A stretch of 64,000 bases of DNA from Ruminococcus sp. YRD2003. Lineage in GTDB: Bacteria; Bacillota; Clostridia; Oscillospirales; Ruminococcaceae. The DNA is taken from NCBI GenBank assembly GCA_900109435.1, contig FNZT01000003.1:248001-312000 (forward strand), written 5' to 3'. The position numbers and the translations under genes were made by a program. This document shows, piece by piece, positions 1 through 9,595 of this stretch (its first letter is position 1; the number at the start of each line of letters is the position of its first letter). The notes beneath the pieces were generated by a model that ran no database searches, was not told where the DNA came from, and saw only the letters and a program-made list of their open reading frames with translations.

Positions 1-1
1 A

Positions 2-343
2 TATTATCAGCATCTTGTAAACTACTTCGTAATGCACCCCTACGCAGAGGGCATTAAGAGGATCGAAGAAACCAACTCCGTTGCATTTATCGATGAGCTG
101 TTCCTTAAAGTGCTGAGTGATTATGGTGCATCAAATCCCAATCTTGTAATCAAGGAGCTTGACGCTGCCGGATACCTGTTCAGACGCAAGAAAAATGCAC
201 TAAAAAACCGCCGTCGCTTCTGTAAGGGCACAATTGCGAACTGCTATGAAATATTACTGCCGAGTGATGACTCAGGCTCGGATGACGACCGTATGACATT
301 AGAATACATTCTTACCCACTATGAGGGAGTAGATGAAGGATGA
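2..343 (+). CDS. C-terminal part of an unknown mobile-element protein (partial)
   Basis: The reading frame is open to the left edge of the window (in-frame codons run upstream of the first ATG at 32), so this is the C-terminal end of a longer protein. The visible part is charged, with a basic stretch (RRKKNALKNRRR) about two thirds in and an acidic serine/aspartate-rich run near the end. Its stop overlaps the next start (ATGA), so the two genes are translationally coupled. Context with a recombinase and a DNA polymerase suggests a phage or integrative-element replication protein, but I do not recognise the family. Confidence 0.5.
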   Translation, partial: YYQHLVNYFVMHPYAEGIKRIEETNSVAFIDELFLKVLSDYGASNPNLVIKELDAAGYLFRRKKNALKNRRRFCKGTIANCYEILLPSDDSGSDDDRMTLEYILTHYEGVDEG

Positions 344-549
344 TAGTTAAGGATTTCAGCTTCAAGAGGGACTTCCTGAAGCACACTAATTACAAGAGCG
401 GCTACCATGTTTACACAGGCATGGAGACCGTTTCAGATAGATCAGGGGAAGAACTCCCCGAAAGTATAATAAAGCTGCTCTACCGCATCTATGCGGAGAC
501 GGCAGCAACCGATAATGATAGTAATGAAAACAAGTATGAGGGCGAGTGA
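340..549 (+). CDS. Small hypothetical protein of the left mobile element
   Basis: A 69-residue protein overlaps the preceding gene by four bases and lies just before the recombinase gene. No family is recognised and there is no signal peptide or membrane segment. Its position in a tight run of same-strand genes, with ATGA coupling, is the main reason to believe it is translated. Confidence 0.45.
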   Translation: MIVKDFSFKRDFLKHTNYKSGYHVYTGMETVSDRSGEELPESIIKLLYRIYAETAATDNDSNENKYEGE

Positions 550-601
550 TCGTCCTCATACCCGAAATAAATCAATTAATGCTATGAGAGGATTGGGTAA
601 A

Positions 602-2131
602 ATGAAAGATAATAATATCAGGTACGCTTTTATGTACCGGCGTATCAGTTCTCACAATCAGATAGGCAACAACAGTCTTAGCGCTCAGGAAGATGCTATT
701 CGTCAGTTTGCAAAAGAGAATAATATCAAGATAGTCGGCAGCTACGAAGACGTCGCCAAAAGCGGAACTACAATGAAAAATCGAACCGGATTTTTGAAAA
801 TGCTGAGTGATATTGAGAGTACTTCCAAGGCTACCATCATTCTTATTCACCACTTCGACCGTTCCAACAGAAACGCCCGTGACCAGCTTAATGTTATTTA
901 TGAGCTTGCCTTGAAGGGCATAAGAATAATTTCGACTGACGGACTTGATTCAATGAACCCTGATGATATGGCTGAGATACTTGAAGAAGCTGTAGCAGCA
1001 GAGAAGTACTCGATACGACTTAGCCGTGAAACTTTAAAAGGTTTAAAGGTCAACGCTGAAAAGATGCTCCACAACGGCGGACCTCCTCCTTACGGCTATA
1101 CGGTCGGTCTGGACAAAAGACTACATATAGATATGGCGAAAGAACCTGCTGTTAAGCATATTTTCGAGATGTATGCCGCCGGTATGAGTTATGATAGAAT
1201 TATCGAATGGCTCGATAACAACGGCTACAAGACAGCCAAAGGCGAAACATTTGGTAAGACTTCTATTAAAAGCATTCTTGAAAACGAAAAGTATTGCGGC
1301 AATTACTTCTGGAACAAGCGCACAGGCAAGGACTTCCGTGGTATGCGTAACAGCCACAAGTTAAAAGACGAGAGCGAGTGCTATCACGTTATCGGAGGCG
1401 TTCCGGCTATTGTAGATGAAGAGCTGTTCAATAAGGTTCAGGAACGTATGAGAGATCACAAGAGCAAGATCAGAAACCACAACGGTAAGAATTTTTACCC
1501 CATGAACGGCAAAATTTTTTGCAGCAAGTGCGGAAAGCCGCTTAAAGGCAAGGTTCAGTACAGCAAGACCAACAAGAACGGTGAACCCGTCAAGCAGTAC
1601 AGATTCAGCTGCGACTGCTTCACGCCTAAGACGGTAAACGAGAAGTACCTCGATGATATGATAGCATACGGTCTGAGAGAGTGCATATTTTCACCTGCGA
1701 ACATTGAAGAACTCTTACATAGGCTCAACAAGTACAGCGAGTCTCAGAACGAGGCTATAGACCTCCAGATAACCCTTCTTAACGATGAGAAGGCTGACAT
1801 CGAGAAAAGGCGTAAGAACCTTATGGATGTTGTTGCAAGCGGCGAGAGCATACCTTCAATTATTACTGAGATCGGCAGCATGGACGAGCAGATACAGAAG
1901 ATAAACCGCAGAATCAGCGAGCAGGAAGCGTCAAAGAAGTTTTTCACGCTTGATGATATTTGTTTCATCAAGGATATGTTTACAGACTACGTCAGAGAGG
2001 AATGCAACGAAGATGTCCTGACGTTTCTTAATGATACTGTCGAGCGCATCGAAGTTGGCGATACCATAGATGTTAAGCTGAAAAAGAATATCAAGATCGA
2101 CCGTGACACAAAGAAGATTTTTGTAGACTAA
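602..2131 (+). CDS. Large serine recombinase (site-specific integrase)
   Basis: A protein of about 510 residues. It has an N-terminal resolvase-type catalytic domain: YRRISSHNQ near the start with the catalytic serine, then a DRSNRNARDQ helix like the DR.SR motif. A Recombinase domain follows (PPYGY, IFEMYAAGMSYDRI), then a zinc ribbon (CSKCGKPLKG paired with CDC) and a coiled C-terminal part. This is the architecture of large serine integrases of phages and integrative elements, which catalyse att recombination. I chose the ATG at 602 because GAGAGGA lies nine bases upstream; earlier in-frame starts at 491 and 584 have poorer sites. It probably mobilises the element that fills the left end of the window. 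Confidence 0.9.
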   Translation: MKDNNIRYAFMYRRISSHNQIGNNSLSAQEDAIRQFAKENNIKIVGSYEDVAKSGTTMKNRTGFLKMLSDIESTSKATIILIHHFDRSNRNARDQLNVIYELALKGIRIISTDGLDSMNPDDMAEILEEAVAAEKYSIRLSRETLKGLKVNAEKMLHNGGPPPYGYTVGLDKRLHIDMAKEPAVKHIFEMYAAGMSYDRIIEWLDNNGYKTAKGETFGKTSIKSILENEKYCGNYFWNKRTGKDFRGMRNSHKLKDESECYHVIGGVPAIVDEELFNKVQERMRDHKSKIRNHNGKNFYPMNGKIFCSKCGKPLKGKVQYSKTNKNGEPVKQYRFSCDCFTPKTVNEKYLDDMIAYGLRECIFSPANIEELLHRLNKYSESQNEAIDLQITLLNDEKADIEKRRKNLMDVVASGESIPSIITEIGSMDEQIQKINRRISEQEASKKFFTLDDICFIKDMFTDYVREECNEDVLTFLNDTVERIEVGDTIDVKLKKNIKIDRDTKKIFVD

Positions 2132-2184
2132 AACAAAGGGGCAGCTGTTACTGCGGCTGTCCCACACTTACAGGAGGCTTTATT

Positions 2185-4149
2185 ATGCAAGTTATAACTA
2201 TTGATATTGAGACCGCATCCGATGAGAACATCAAGGAATGCGGCGTATACAGATATGCAGAGTCGGAATTCTTCGACCTGTTACTTGTTTCCTATTCGAT
2301 CGACGGCGGTGCAGTTGCGACCTGCGACATTGCTAACGGCGACACACTTCCCAATGAGATACTGAGTGCCTTAACAGACAAAAGTATTATCAAGAAGGCG
2401 TTTAATGTTATGTTTGAGCGTGTCTGCCTTTCGGTTTATCTGCGCCGAAACTATCCCGATCTGCTTGATTTTGAAGATGCTGTCGGCAACTACCTTGACC
2501 CGGAATCATGGCAGTGTGATATGATTCACAGCAGATACCTCGGTATGATGTCCTCACTTGACGATATGGGAAAGCTGCTGAGACTGAAAGAAAAGAAACT
2601 GTCCGAGGGCAAAGACCTTATCAAGTTTTTCTGCACACTTCATCAGGACAAACAAGGCAACCTGCTGTTTCACGACAAATCCGATGCGCCGAAGAAGTGG
2701 AAGGAGTTTATCGAGTATAACAGACGAGATGTTGAAGTCGAGTTGAAAATACAGCGTCTGCTTTCGGAAGTGCCTGTTCCCGACTTTATATGGGAAGAAT
2801 TCTATATCGACCAGCGCATCAACGACAGAGGCATTCTTGTAGACACACAATTCGCTGAAAAGGCTGTAGAGCTTGATAATAACGTCAAGACTGAGCTTTT
2901 CCCGAAGCTGAAAGAACTGACGGGTATTGATAACCCCAACTCGCCTTCACAGATGAAGGAGTGGCTCTTGCGTAAGGGTATTGAAGCTGAATCGCTTGAC
3001 AAAAAGGCTGTACCAAAGATACTGGAAACCGCTTCCGAAGATGTTAAGGAAGTCCTTACGCTGTATCAGCAGCTTTCCAAGTCATCCGTCAGCAAGTACC
3101 ATACGATGCTGAATGCGTCTTGTGAGGACGGCAGAGCAAGAGGAATGTTCAGCTTCTACGGTGCTAACAGAACAGGCAGATTTGCAGGTCGCCTAATTCA
3201 GTTACAGAATTTGCCGCAGAATCACCTTGATAACCTCGCTGAGGTCAAAGGTCTTATCAAGAGCGGAGATTTTGATACCGTTAAGGAGGCGTATGATTAT
3301 ATTCCCGACGTTCTTTCACAGCTTATACGAACAGCATTTATCCCACCGGACGGCAAGAAATTTATAGTCGCTGACTTCTCCGCTATCGAGGCAAGAGTAC
3401 TTTCATGGCTCGCCGATGAGAAGTGGAGAATGGAAGCTTTTGCAAACGGCGAGGATATCTACTGTGCTTCCGCTTCAAAGATGTTCGGAGTTCCTGTTGA
3501 GAAAAACGGCGTAAACAGTCATCTGAGACAGAAGGGCAAGATAGCTGAGCTTGCTTGCGGTTACGGCGGTTCCATCGGAGCTATCAAGGCTATGGGCGGC
3601 ACGGAATTGAAACTCACTGATGACGAGCTTTATTCGCTTGTAAATGATTGGAGAGCATCGTCACCGAATATCGTTAAATTCTGGAATGATGTTCAGTCCG
3701 TTGCAGTCAAGGTCATTACAGACCAGAGCAGCATTACCTTCGGCAGATTGAAGTTCTCTTATGAGATAGGCATTTTATTCATAGAGCTGCCGTCAGGACG
3801 CAGACTTGCCTACGTCAGACCAAAGGTCGAGAAGGACGAGAATGGCAAGACGTTAATCACCTATGAGGGTGTCGGCGACAACAAGAAGTGGGCACGCTTA
3901 AGGACCTATGGCGCTAAACTGGTTGAGAACATCACTCAGGGCGTAGCAAGAGACATTCTGCTGCATTCTATGGCGGCTATGAAGGATATGGACATAGTCG
4001 GACACGTTCACGATGAAGTTATCGTAGAATGCACTAACGATACTTCTGTTGAACAGGTATGCTGCTTAATGGAGAAAACTCCCGAATGGGCTGAGGAACT
4101 TCTGCTCCGTGCGGACGGTTATGAATGTGAGTTTTATATGAAGCAGTAA
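2185..4149 (+). CDS. Family A DNA polymerase (phage/mobile-element type)
   Basis: A 654-residue DNA polymerase I-like protein. The N-terminal 3'-5' exonuclease-like domain starts IDIETASDENIKECG, with the acidic DIE motif. The polymerase domain shows a motif A-like segment (DFSAIEARVLSWLA), a motif B/O-helix region (RQKGKIAELACGYGGS) and motif C (VHDEVIVE). There is no 5'-3' exonuclease domain, which fits phage and integrative-element polymerases rather than the host PolA. The start has a strong site (ACAGGAGGC, then ATG). A 53-base gap separates it from the recombinase, and a rho-independent terminator follows the stop. Confidence 0.9.
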   Translation: MQVITIDIETASDENIKECGVYRYAESEFFDLLLVSYSIDGGAVATCDIANGDTLPNEILSALTDKSIIKKAFNVMFERVCLSVYLRRNYPDLLDFEDAVGNYLDPESWQCDMIHSRYLGMMSSLDDMGKLLRLKEKKLSEGKDLIKFFCTLHQDKQGNLLFHDKSDAPKKWKEFIEYNRRDVEVELKIQRLLSEVPVPDFIWEEFYIDQRINDRGILVDTQFAEKAVELDNNVKTELFPKLKELTGIDNPNSPSQMKEWLLRKGIEAESLDKKAVPKILETASEDVKEVLTLYQQLSKSSVSKYHTMLNASCEDGRARGMFSFYGANRTGRFAGRLIQLQNLPQNHLDNLAEVKGLIKSGDFDTVKEAYDYIPDVLSQLIRTAFIPPDGKKFIVADFSAIEARVLSWLADEKWRMEAFANGEDIYCASASKMFGVPVEKNGVNSHLRQKGKIAELACGYGGSIGAIKAMGGTELKLTDDELYSLVNDWRASSPNIVKFWNDVQSVAVKVITDQSSITFGRLKFSYEIGILFIELPSGRRLAYVRPKVEKDENGKTLITYEGVGDNKKWARLRTYGAKLVENITQGVARDILLHSMAAMKDMDIVGHVHDEVIVECTNDTSVEQVCCLMEKTPEWAEELLLRADGYECEFYMKQ

Positions 4150-4154
4150 AATAT

Positions 4155-4205
4155 TTCCCCCGAAGCGGTTAAGTGAGTTCACCGATCGCTTCGGGGAATT
4201 TTTAT
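4155..4205 (+). terminator. Terminator after the DNA polymerase gene
   Basis: A hairpin with arms TTCCCCCGAAGCG and CGCTTCGGGGAA is followed by TTTTTATT on the plus strand. It ends the left mobile-element transcript. Confidence 0.85.
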
Positions 4206-4251
4206 TATGTGGTGCTGAACAAAATAGGAATATATGTCTCATAAAATAGCT

Positions 4252-4593
4252 TCATTTACACAAAGTGCATTTTTCTGGAAATTGATTGCTGATCCTATAT
4301 TCTTTAAATATTTTATATAACAAGCTCAATGCAATAGTGTCTATTTCAAATTCATCCCGAGTTTTCGCCCAACAATTACAACAATTCACAATTTCTATTA
4401 CTCTTTCCTTTATCAATCGGCTACTATCAGATGGTTTTGATAATAAACCTTTATGTATAATTATTTGACCATCGCATTTTTTATCATCATTATAATGCTC
4501 AGGATTATTCCAGTCAAAACTTCCATATTTGTATTGGACAATGCTTTCGTTTTCTGCTATCAAATAAGCCCAACCTCCGATGCCCAAACTCAT
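4252..4593 (-). CDS. Hypothetical protein, left mobile element
   Basis: A 113-residue protein beginning MSLGIGGWAYLI. I chose this start because AGAGGTG precedes it with good spacing; a longer frame adds an unlikely hydrophobic extension from 4692. It has a CC..C cluster in the middle (VNCCNCWAK) and a C-terminal CTLC, so metal or disulphide chemistry is possible. No family is recognised. It is AT-rich, convergent with the polymerase gene, and probably element cargo. Confidence 0.55.
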   Translation of the reverse strand: MSLGIGGWAYLIAENESIVQYKYGSFDWNNPEHYNDDKKCDGQIIIHKGLLSKPSDSSRLIKERVIEIVNCCNCWAKTRDEFEIDTIALSLLYKIFKEYRISNQFPEKCTLCK

Positions 4594-5042
4594 AATGTTC
4601 ACCTCTGAATATCGATTTATCTTAGTAGCAATTATATCAGAATATATGCTCAGTGTCAATAAAAACAAATACAGCTGAATGATTCGTATCAAAGCGAACC
4701 TATTGCAGTCGTTCCGCTATTTTTTATAACCTCATGCCGTACCTGCGTATTTTTATTTCCAAGGAATTTTCCGAAAATTATACCTGTCGCATTGTCGCAC
4801 TGTCTCAAGGGGACAGAGGGGTATACAGCATATATTATTACGTTAAAAGCACCGGAAAGTACCACAAAGTTCACCAGAGTACCGGAAACTACCGGAAAAC
4901 CGGAAAGTCGGAAAGGTGTTTCTGTCGCACTGTCGCACTGATTTGCGAGGAGACGATTTCAGTTTTCTGAGACACAAAATGCGTCGGATATTCCTGATAT
5001 GTACCCCTCGCTGAACAAAAGTGCATATTTTTGAGAAAACGT
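4594..5042. repeat. Non-coding stretch with short repeats at the element edge
   Basis: No convincing gene lies here. Four copies of ACCGGAAA occur at 4851, 4881, 4891 and 4899, and paired copies of TGTCGCA at 4785/4793 and 4923/4931 bracket them. The arrangement could be an iteron-like replication or recombination site, or the debris of a decayed gene. It sits between the mobile-element genes and the ssrA terminator. Confidence 0.4.
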
Positions 5043-5084
5043 AAAAGCCGTAAATACGCTGTTTAACGTATCTACGGCTTTTTT
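5043..5084 (-). terminator. ssrA terminator
   Basis: On the minus strand a long hairpin (arms AAAAGCCGTAGATACG and CGTATTTACGGCTTTT) lies 40 bases past the tmRNA 3' end. Confidence 0.75.
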
Positions 5085-5122
5085 CATGCGACTTTTTTAC
5101 TTTAAAAATACGCATATTTAAG

Positions 5123-5492
5123 TGGTGGAGGCGAGGGGAATTGAACCCCTGTCCGAAGTAATATCCATGCAACTTTCTACGAGCGTATCCTACCTATTAT
5201 GATTCCCCTGTCAGACCGCCGATAGTCGGGCTGAGAGACAAAGTAGTCCGTATACATCATGCGGACACGGACACTTCCGCACGACGTTCACCGCTAATCA
5301 ATGCCCAAGCGAGAGCCGCGGTACTCTCCCGGTGGACAGTAGCTGACTTAAGCAGCTACCAGTTCGCTATTTCTAGAAACTGTAATGTTATTTCTTGCGT
5401 TTATATTTAAACGTGGCGACGGTTATGGAGCTCACGCCGTACTCCGCTCGCTTATCACACTTCAAGTACCCCGTCGAAACCTTTACGCCCCC
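5123..5492 (-). ncRNA. ssrA: tmRNA (transfer-messenger RNA)
   Basis: On the minus strand the RNA starts GGGGGCGTAAAGG and ends with a tRNA-like 3' half containing GGGTTCAATTCCC and an encoded CCA. The seven-base acceptor ends pair (GGGGGCG with CGCCTCC, one GU). It rescues stalled ribosomes and tags truncated proteins. The likely tag frame runs from 5398 down to a TAA at 5348 and encodes ARNNITVSRNSELVAA, ending with the usual hydrophobic -VAA. The 370-base length is normal for the family. The tag frame is my reading; the ends are supported by acceptor pairing. The mobile-element genes lie immediately beyond the 3' end. Confidence 0.95.
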
Positions 5493-5522
5493 GACAAAGA
5501 CACAATTTACGTGTACATACTT

Positions 5523-5551
5523 ATTATATACCAAAGCTCAGGATTTGTCAA
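5523..5551 (-). promoter_or_regulatory. ssrA promoter
   Basis: A perfect -35 TTGACA (5546-5551) and -10 TATAAT (5523-5528) on the minus strand, 17 bases apart, end about 30 bases before the mature tmRNA 5' end. Confidence 0.85.
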
Positions 5552-5653
5552 CGGCAGCAAGGTGAAAAAACTTGTCGAGCGGGCGCGAAAGCGGTTGATT
5601 CGGCAAATAGGGCAACGCAGCCCAATGATTGACCAAAAGTCATAAAAAATGCT

Positions 5654-5682
5654 TTGACAATTGAAAAATATTGTTGTATAAT
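5654..5682 (+). promoter_or_regulatory. Consensus promoter for the membrane-protein gene
   Basis: TTGACA at 5654-5659 and TATAAT at 5677-5682 with a 17-base spacer, about 38 bases before the start codon. Confidence 0.85.
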
Positions 5683-5719
5683 ATTAATGCTAAATAATTA
5701 TGTCGGGAGGTGCCGAATT

Positions 5720-6472
5720 ATGAAGTACTTCAAAACATGGAAAATGAAGGTATACTTTATAAAATTCGCATTTCGCCTCGCTGCTGTTATCATAATGGTA
5801 TACCTCTATCTCCGTGACAAGGAGATATTCTACGAATACACGATCACCCCTGTAAAGCGCGGCTTCAACTTCATGCATCTGATGTGGCTCGTATTCATGG
5901 GACTGATGTCGCTGCATATCGTACCGCCGAGGTTTATGACAATGGGTGCGGGCAAGAAACGAAAAGTCAATTATGTACCTGTTGAAGGATATTCGGAGCT
6001 CGAGCTCCTCAGATATGTGCAGAACGAGAATAAGAAAGCATGGCGTTCGATGCTTGCATGGTTTGCGCTTAATTCGATTTTTGCGGTCTTGTTTTTTACG
6101 GGAGTTATCGGAAAACCCGAGCTTGTGCTGCTGACGTCGATATATTTCCTGTGTGATTACATATGCATACTTCTCTTCTGTCCGTTCCAGGCATTCGGAC
6201 AAAAGGACAAATGCTGCGTTAACTGCCGAATTTACGACTGGGGACATTTCTTTATGTTCACTCCCTGTCTGTTTCTGAACTCATTTTTCGGCTGGACGCT
6301 CTTCCTTATGGGAACGGCAGTCATAGTTACGTGGGAATTTGAATGGACATTTCATCCCGAGCGCTTCTGGGAGGGCTCAAATCAGGTCTTGAAGTGTGCA
6401 AACTGCAAAGATCAGACTTGCACAGTAAAGCGCAGAAACACCAAAGCCATACTTTCACTTCTTAAAAAATGA
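5720..6472 (+). CDS. Multi-pass membrane protein with cysteine clusters
   Basis: A 250-residue protein. The start at 5720 is set by GGGAGGTG just upstream. Hydrophobic segments appear near residues 15-30, 50-65, 105-125, 130-150 and 180-205, so it is probably an inner-membrane protein with four or five helices. A CCVNC motif follows the fourth segment, and CANCKDQTC lies near the basic C-terminus, which could form a metal site on one face of the membrane. I do not recognise a function. It is a single gene with its own consensus promoter, next to ssrA. Confidence 0.75.
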   Translation: MKYFKTWKMKVYFIKFAFRLAAVIIMVYLYLRDKEIFYEYTITPVKRGFNFMHLMWLVFMGLMSLHIVPPRFMTMGAGKKRKVNYVPVEGYSELELLRYVQNENKKAWRSMLAWFALNSIFAVLFFTGVIGKPELVLLTSIYFLCDYICILLFCPFQAFGQKDKCCVNCRIYDWGHFFMFTPCLFLNSFFGWTLFLMGTAVIVTWEFEWTFHPERFWEGSNQVLKCANCKDQTCTVKRRNTKAILSLLKK

Positions 6473-6551
6473 GTGAGTAGGGTGCTGTGGTCTGACGCCG
6501 CAGGTGTCGCTGAAGAAAAAGTGCCATTTATATATCCAAAGATAAAGATAA

Positions 6552-7490
6552 CACTACAGGACCTTTGGCGTTCAGCTTGAAGAGGACGAGATATTCGTAT
6601 CCGACGGTGCGAAGTCAGACACAGGCAACATCACTGACCTCTTCTCGCGTGATAATACGGTACTAATCCCCGACCCCGTCTATCCCGTATACGTCGACAC
6701 AAACACGATGAACGGCAGAAACATCGTATATATCAACGGCACAGCCGAAAACGATTTTCTCCCAATGCCCGAGCACAGCGTCCATGCAGATATCATCTAT
6801 ATCTGTTCACCGAACAATCCCACGGGAGCGTGCTATAACAGAGAACAGCTTCGCGAATGGGTCAGCTACGCACTTGAAAACGACGCAGTTATCCTGTTTG
6901 ATTCGGCATATGAGAGCTTTGTCTCCGACGAAAGCCTACCCCACTCCATTTATGAAATTGAAGGCGCAAAAAAATGCGCCGTAGAGTTCTGCTCCCTCTC
7001 GAAAACGGCAGGCTTCACAGGAACACGATGCGGATATACGATAGTACCCAAAGCCGTGACGTCAACTACCTCTGACGGCAGGGAGATGAGCCTCAACAAG
7101 ATGTGGAACAGGCGTCAGTGTACGAAATTCAACGGTGTTCCCTACGTGGTACAGCGAGCGGCAGCGGCAGTATTCTCAGACGCAGGAATAAACGAAGCCC
7201 GTGAGATGACGGCGTACTATATGAAAAACGCGCGTATCATAGCTGATACAATGGAAGAGCTCGGCATCCGATACACAGGCGGCATCAATTCGCCATACAT
7301 CTGGTTCGAGTGCCCGTTCGGCATGGACAGCTGGCAGTTCTTTGATTTCCTTCTTGAAAAAGCGGGAGTAGTAGGAACTCCAGGCGCAGGCTTCGGCAAA
7401 AACGGCAATAAGCACTTCAGGCTGACAGCATTCAACAACACCGAAAATACGATTGAAGCAATGAAGAGATTCAAGTCTCTTTTCAAATAA
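6552..7490 (+). pseudogene. dapL: 5'-truncated LL-diaminopimelate aminotransferase
   Basis: The frame is clearly DapL, the PLP enzyme that makes LL-diaminopimelate from tetrahydrodipicolinate. It carries EIFVSDGAKSDTGNI, DPVYPVYVDTN, SPNNPTGACY and SLSKTAGFTGTRCGY, which contains the PLP lysine. The C-terminal half is intact. However, homology begins about residue 95 of the normal protein of roughly 400 residues, and an in-frame TAA lies at 6549. The first available ATG (6708) would remove still more. The segment holding the N-terminal arm and part of the active site is missing, so I call it a pseudogene caused by a 5' deletion. No substantial ribosome binding site is seen. Confidence 0.85.
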
Positions 7491-7493
7491 AAG

Positions 7494-7624
7494 AACAACG
7501 CACCAAAGGGAGCCCCCTTTGGCGGTTTCGCAGGATACCGAATATGTACCGTAATTTTACGGCTCGGTAGCCCACAAATTCCGCTAAGGGAAGCACTCTA
7601 AAGGGAGCCCTCTGGTGCGTTGTT
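7494..7624. terminator. Long inverted repeat between dapL remnant and trpA
   Basis: AACAACGCACCA at 7494-7505 pairs perfectly with TGGTGCGTTGTT at 7613-7624. Inner AAAGGGAGCCC copies extend the similarity. The minus-strand copy is followed by CTTTTATTT and the plus-strand copy by TTTTATTT, so it can end transcription from both converging genes. The 107-base interior is AT/GC mixed and non-coding. Confidence 0.6.
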
Positions 7625-7625
7625 T

Positions 7626-8396
7626 TTATTTCAGTGCAGCTTTCATCTTGGCGACAAACTCGCCGACAGGCGCAGCAGCCTCTCTGCCGTACTCGGCGAT
7701 TTGTCTGACTATAGCAGAACCGACGATAACGCCGTCCGCATACTCAGACATTTTTGCTGCCTGCTCAGGTGTAGATATACCGAAACCGACAGCGCAGGGT
7801 ACATCCGTATTCTCGCGTATGACCTTAACGATTGACGAGATATCCGTTGTTATCTGCGAACGGACACCCGTAACTCCGAGACTTGAAACGATGTAAATGA
7901 AGCCGTCAGCTTCCTTCGCGATCATAGCGATACGGTCGGCGGAAGTCGGAGCAATCAGCGAGATGAGGTCGACGCCGTACTGTTTGCAAACAGGCATGAA
8001 CTCGTCCTTTTCCTCGAACGGAAGATCTGGAAGAATGATCCCGTCCACTCCTGTCTCGCAGCAGCGAGCCATAAAGCGCTCGGCGTCATATGAGAAAACG
8101 ACATTAGCATAAGTCATAAACACGAGCGGTATCTTCACATCACGGCGGAGCTCCTTCACGAACTCGAATATCTTATCGGTAGTAACTCCCCCCGCAAGAG
8201 CGCGAATATTCGCAGCCTGGATAACAGGACCTTCGGCAGTCGGGTCGGAGAACGGAATGCCGAGCTCAATGAGGTCGGCGCCCTTTGCAGCCATTTCACG
8301 GACGATCTTCCCCGTAGTTTCAAGGTCGGGGTCTCCGCAGGTTATGAACGGTATGAAAGCCTTACCGTTTTTGAAAGCGCTTGCGATATTACTCAT
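7626..8396 (-). CDS. trpA: Tryptophan synthase alpha subunit
   Basis: A 256-residue TIM-barrel protein that cleaves indole-3-glycerol phosphate to indole. Key motifs are seen: [11 protein letters not shown], the catalytic glutamate in [11 protein letters not shown] (in E. coli the conserved sequence is ELGVPFSDP), and [10 protein letters not shown] at the phosphate-binding end. The start at 8396 is set by GAGGGGAGGATATCT; it overlaps the end of trpB by eight bases, which fits coupled synthesis of a complex with TrpB. It is the last gene of the trp operon. Confidence 0.97.
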   Translation of the reverse strand: MSNIASAFKNGKAFIPFITCGDPDLETTGKIVREMAAKGADLIELGIPFSDPTAEGPVIQAANIRALAGGVTTDKIFEFVKELRRDVKIPLVFMTYANVVFSYDAERFMARCCETGVDGIILPDLPFEEKDEFMPVCKQYGVDLISLIAPTSADRIAMIAKEADGFIYIVSSLGVTGVRSQITTDISSIVKVIRENTDVPCAVGFGISTPEQAAKMSEYADGVIVGSAIVRQIAEYGREAAAPVGEFVAKMKAALK

Positions 8397-9579
8397 AGAT
8401 ATCCTCCCCTCTGTAGCGTGCAATAGCGGCGCAGTCCTTGTCTCCCCTGCCCGAAACCGTCACGATGATTATCTTGTCCTTATCCATAGCAGGAGCGAGC
8501 TTCATTGCATAAGCAACAGCGTGAGCAGATTCAATAGCGGGAATGATACCCTCGGTACGCGACAGAAATTCAAAAGCGTTGACAGCCTCGTCATCGGTTA
8601 TCGGGACATATTCCGCACGGCCGATATCGTGAAGATATGCGTGCTCGGGACCGACACCGGGGTAGTCGAGTCCCGCTGAAATGGAGTAAACAGGAGCTAT
8701 CTGACCGTATTTGTCCTGGCAGAAATAACTCTTCATACCGTGGAAGATACCGAGCCTGCCCGTGTTGACGGTAGCCGCAGTCTCGAAGGTGTCAATACCT
8801 CTTCCCGCAGCCTCACAGCCGATGAGGCGGACGCTCTCGTCGCCGATGAAGTTGTAGAAGCTGCCGATGGCGTTGGAGCCGCCGCCTACACAGGCGATTA
8901 CCGCATCGGGGAGCCTGCCCTCGTACTCGAGTATCTGCTCTCGGGCTTCTTTTGAGATAACCGACTGGAAATCGCGGACGATTGTCGGGAACGGGTGCGG
9001 ACCCATTACAGAGCCGAGGCAGTAATGAGTATCGTCGATACGCGAAGTCCACTCACGCATAGCCTCTGACACAGCGTCCTTCAGAGTAGCGGTGCCGCTT
9101 TTAACGGGGATAACTTCAGCTCCGAGAAGCCGCATACGGTAGACGTTCAGAGCCTGTCGCTTTGTGTCCTCCTCGCCCATGAATACGACGCATTCCATAC
9201 CAAGAAGAGCTGCCGCAGTAGCAGTTGCAACTCCGTGCTGACCTGCGCCTGTCTCCGCAATGAGGCGGGTCTTGCCCATTTTCTTCGCGAGCAGAGCCTG
9301 TCCGAGGACGTTGTTTATCTTGTGCGAGCCCGTGTGGTTGAGGTCCTCGCGCTTGAGGTATATCTTCGCACCGCCGAGCGTATTCGTGAGCTTCTCAGCA
9401 AAATAGAGGAGCGACGGTCTGCCCGCATATTTTTTAAGCAGGTCGTCGAGCTCACGTACAAAATCGGGGTCGTTCTTGTAGTGCTCGTATTCCTTTTCGA
9501 GCTCGATAACGGCATTCATCAGGGTCTCGGGAATGTACTGACCGCCGTGTACGCCGAAGCGTCCCTTTGATTGTGACAT
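8389..9579 (-). CDS. trpB: Tryptophan synthase beta subunit
   Basis: A 396-residue PLP enzyme that condenses indole with serine. The PLP lysine motif HTGSHKINN is present, with ETGAGQHG and the glycine-rich phosphate site [10 protein letters not shown]. The start at 9579 follows AAAGGAAAG. Unusually for this operon, about 205 bases separate it from trpF, and that gap contains a methyltransferase remnant. It partners TrpA, encoded immediately downstream. Confidence 0.97.
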   Translation of the reverse strand: MSQSKGRFGVHGGQYIPETLMNAVIELEKEYEHYKNDPDFVRELDDLLKKYAGRPSLLYFAEKLTNTLGGAKIYLKREDLNHTGSHKINNVLGQALLAKKMGKTRLIAETGAGQHGVATATAAALLGMECVVFMGEEDTKRQALNVYRMRLLGAEVIPVKSGTATLKDAVSEAMREWTSRIDDTHYCLGSVMGPHPFPTIVRDFQSVISKEAREQILEYEGRLPDAVIACVGGGSNAIGSFYNFIGDESVRLIGCEAAGRGIDTFETAATVNTGRLGIFHGMKSYFCQDKYGQIAPVYSISAGLDYPGVGPEHAYLHDIGRAEYVPITDDEAVNAFEFLSRTEGIIPAIESAHAVAYAMKLAPAMDKDKIIIVTVSGRGDKDCAAIARYRGEDIYE

Positions 9580-9595
9580 ACTATCTTTCCTTTCG

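Noticed and set aside
4734..4970. 78-residue ORF in the repeat-rich gap
   Set aside because: No ribosome binding site, low-complexity repeats make up its length, and no protein-like pattern is seen.
5385..5645. ORF on the plus strand across the tmRNA region
   Set aside because: It overlaps the well-supported ssrA gene and promoter on the other strand and resembles no protein.
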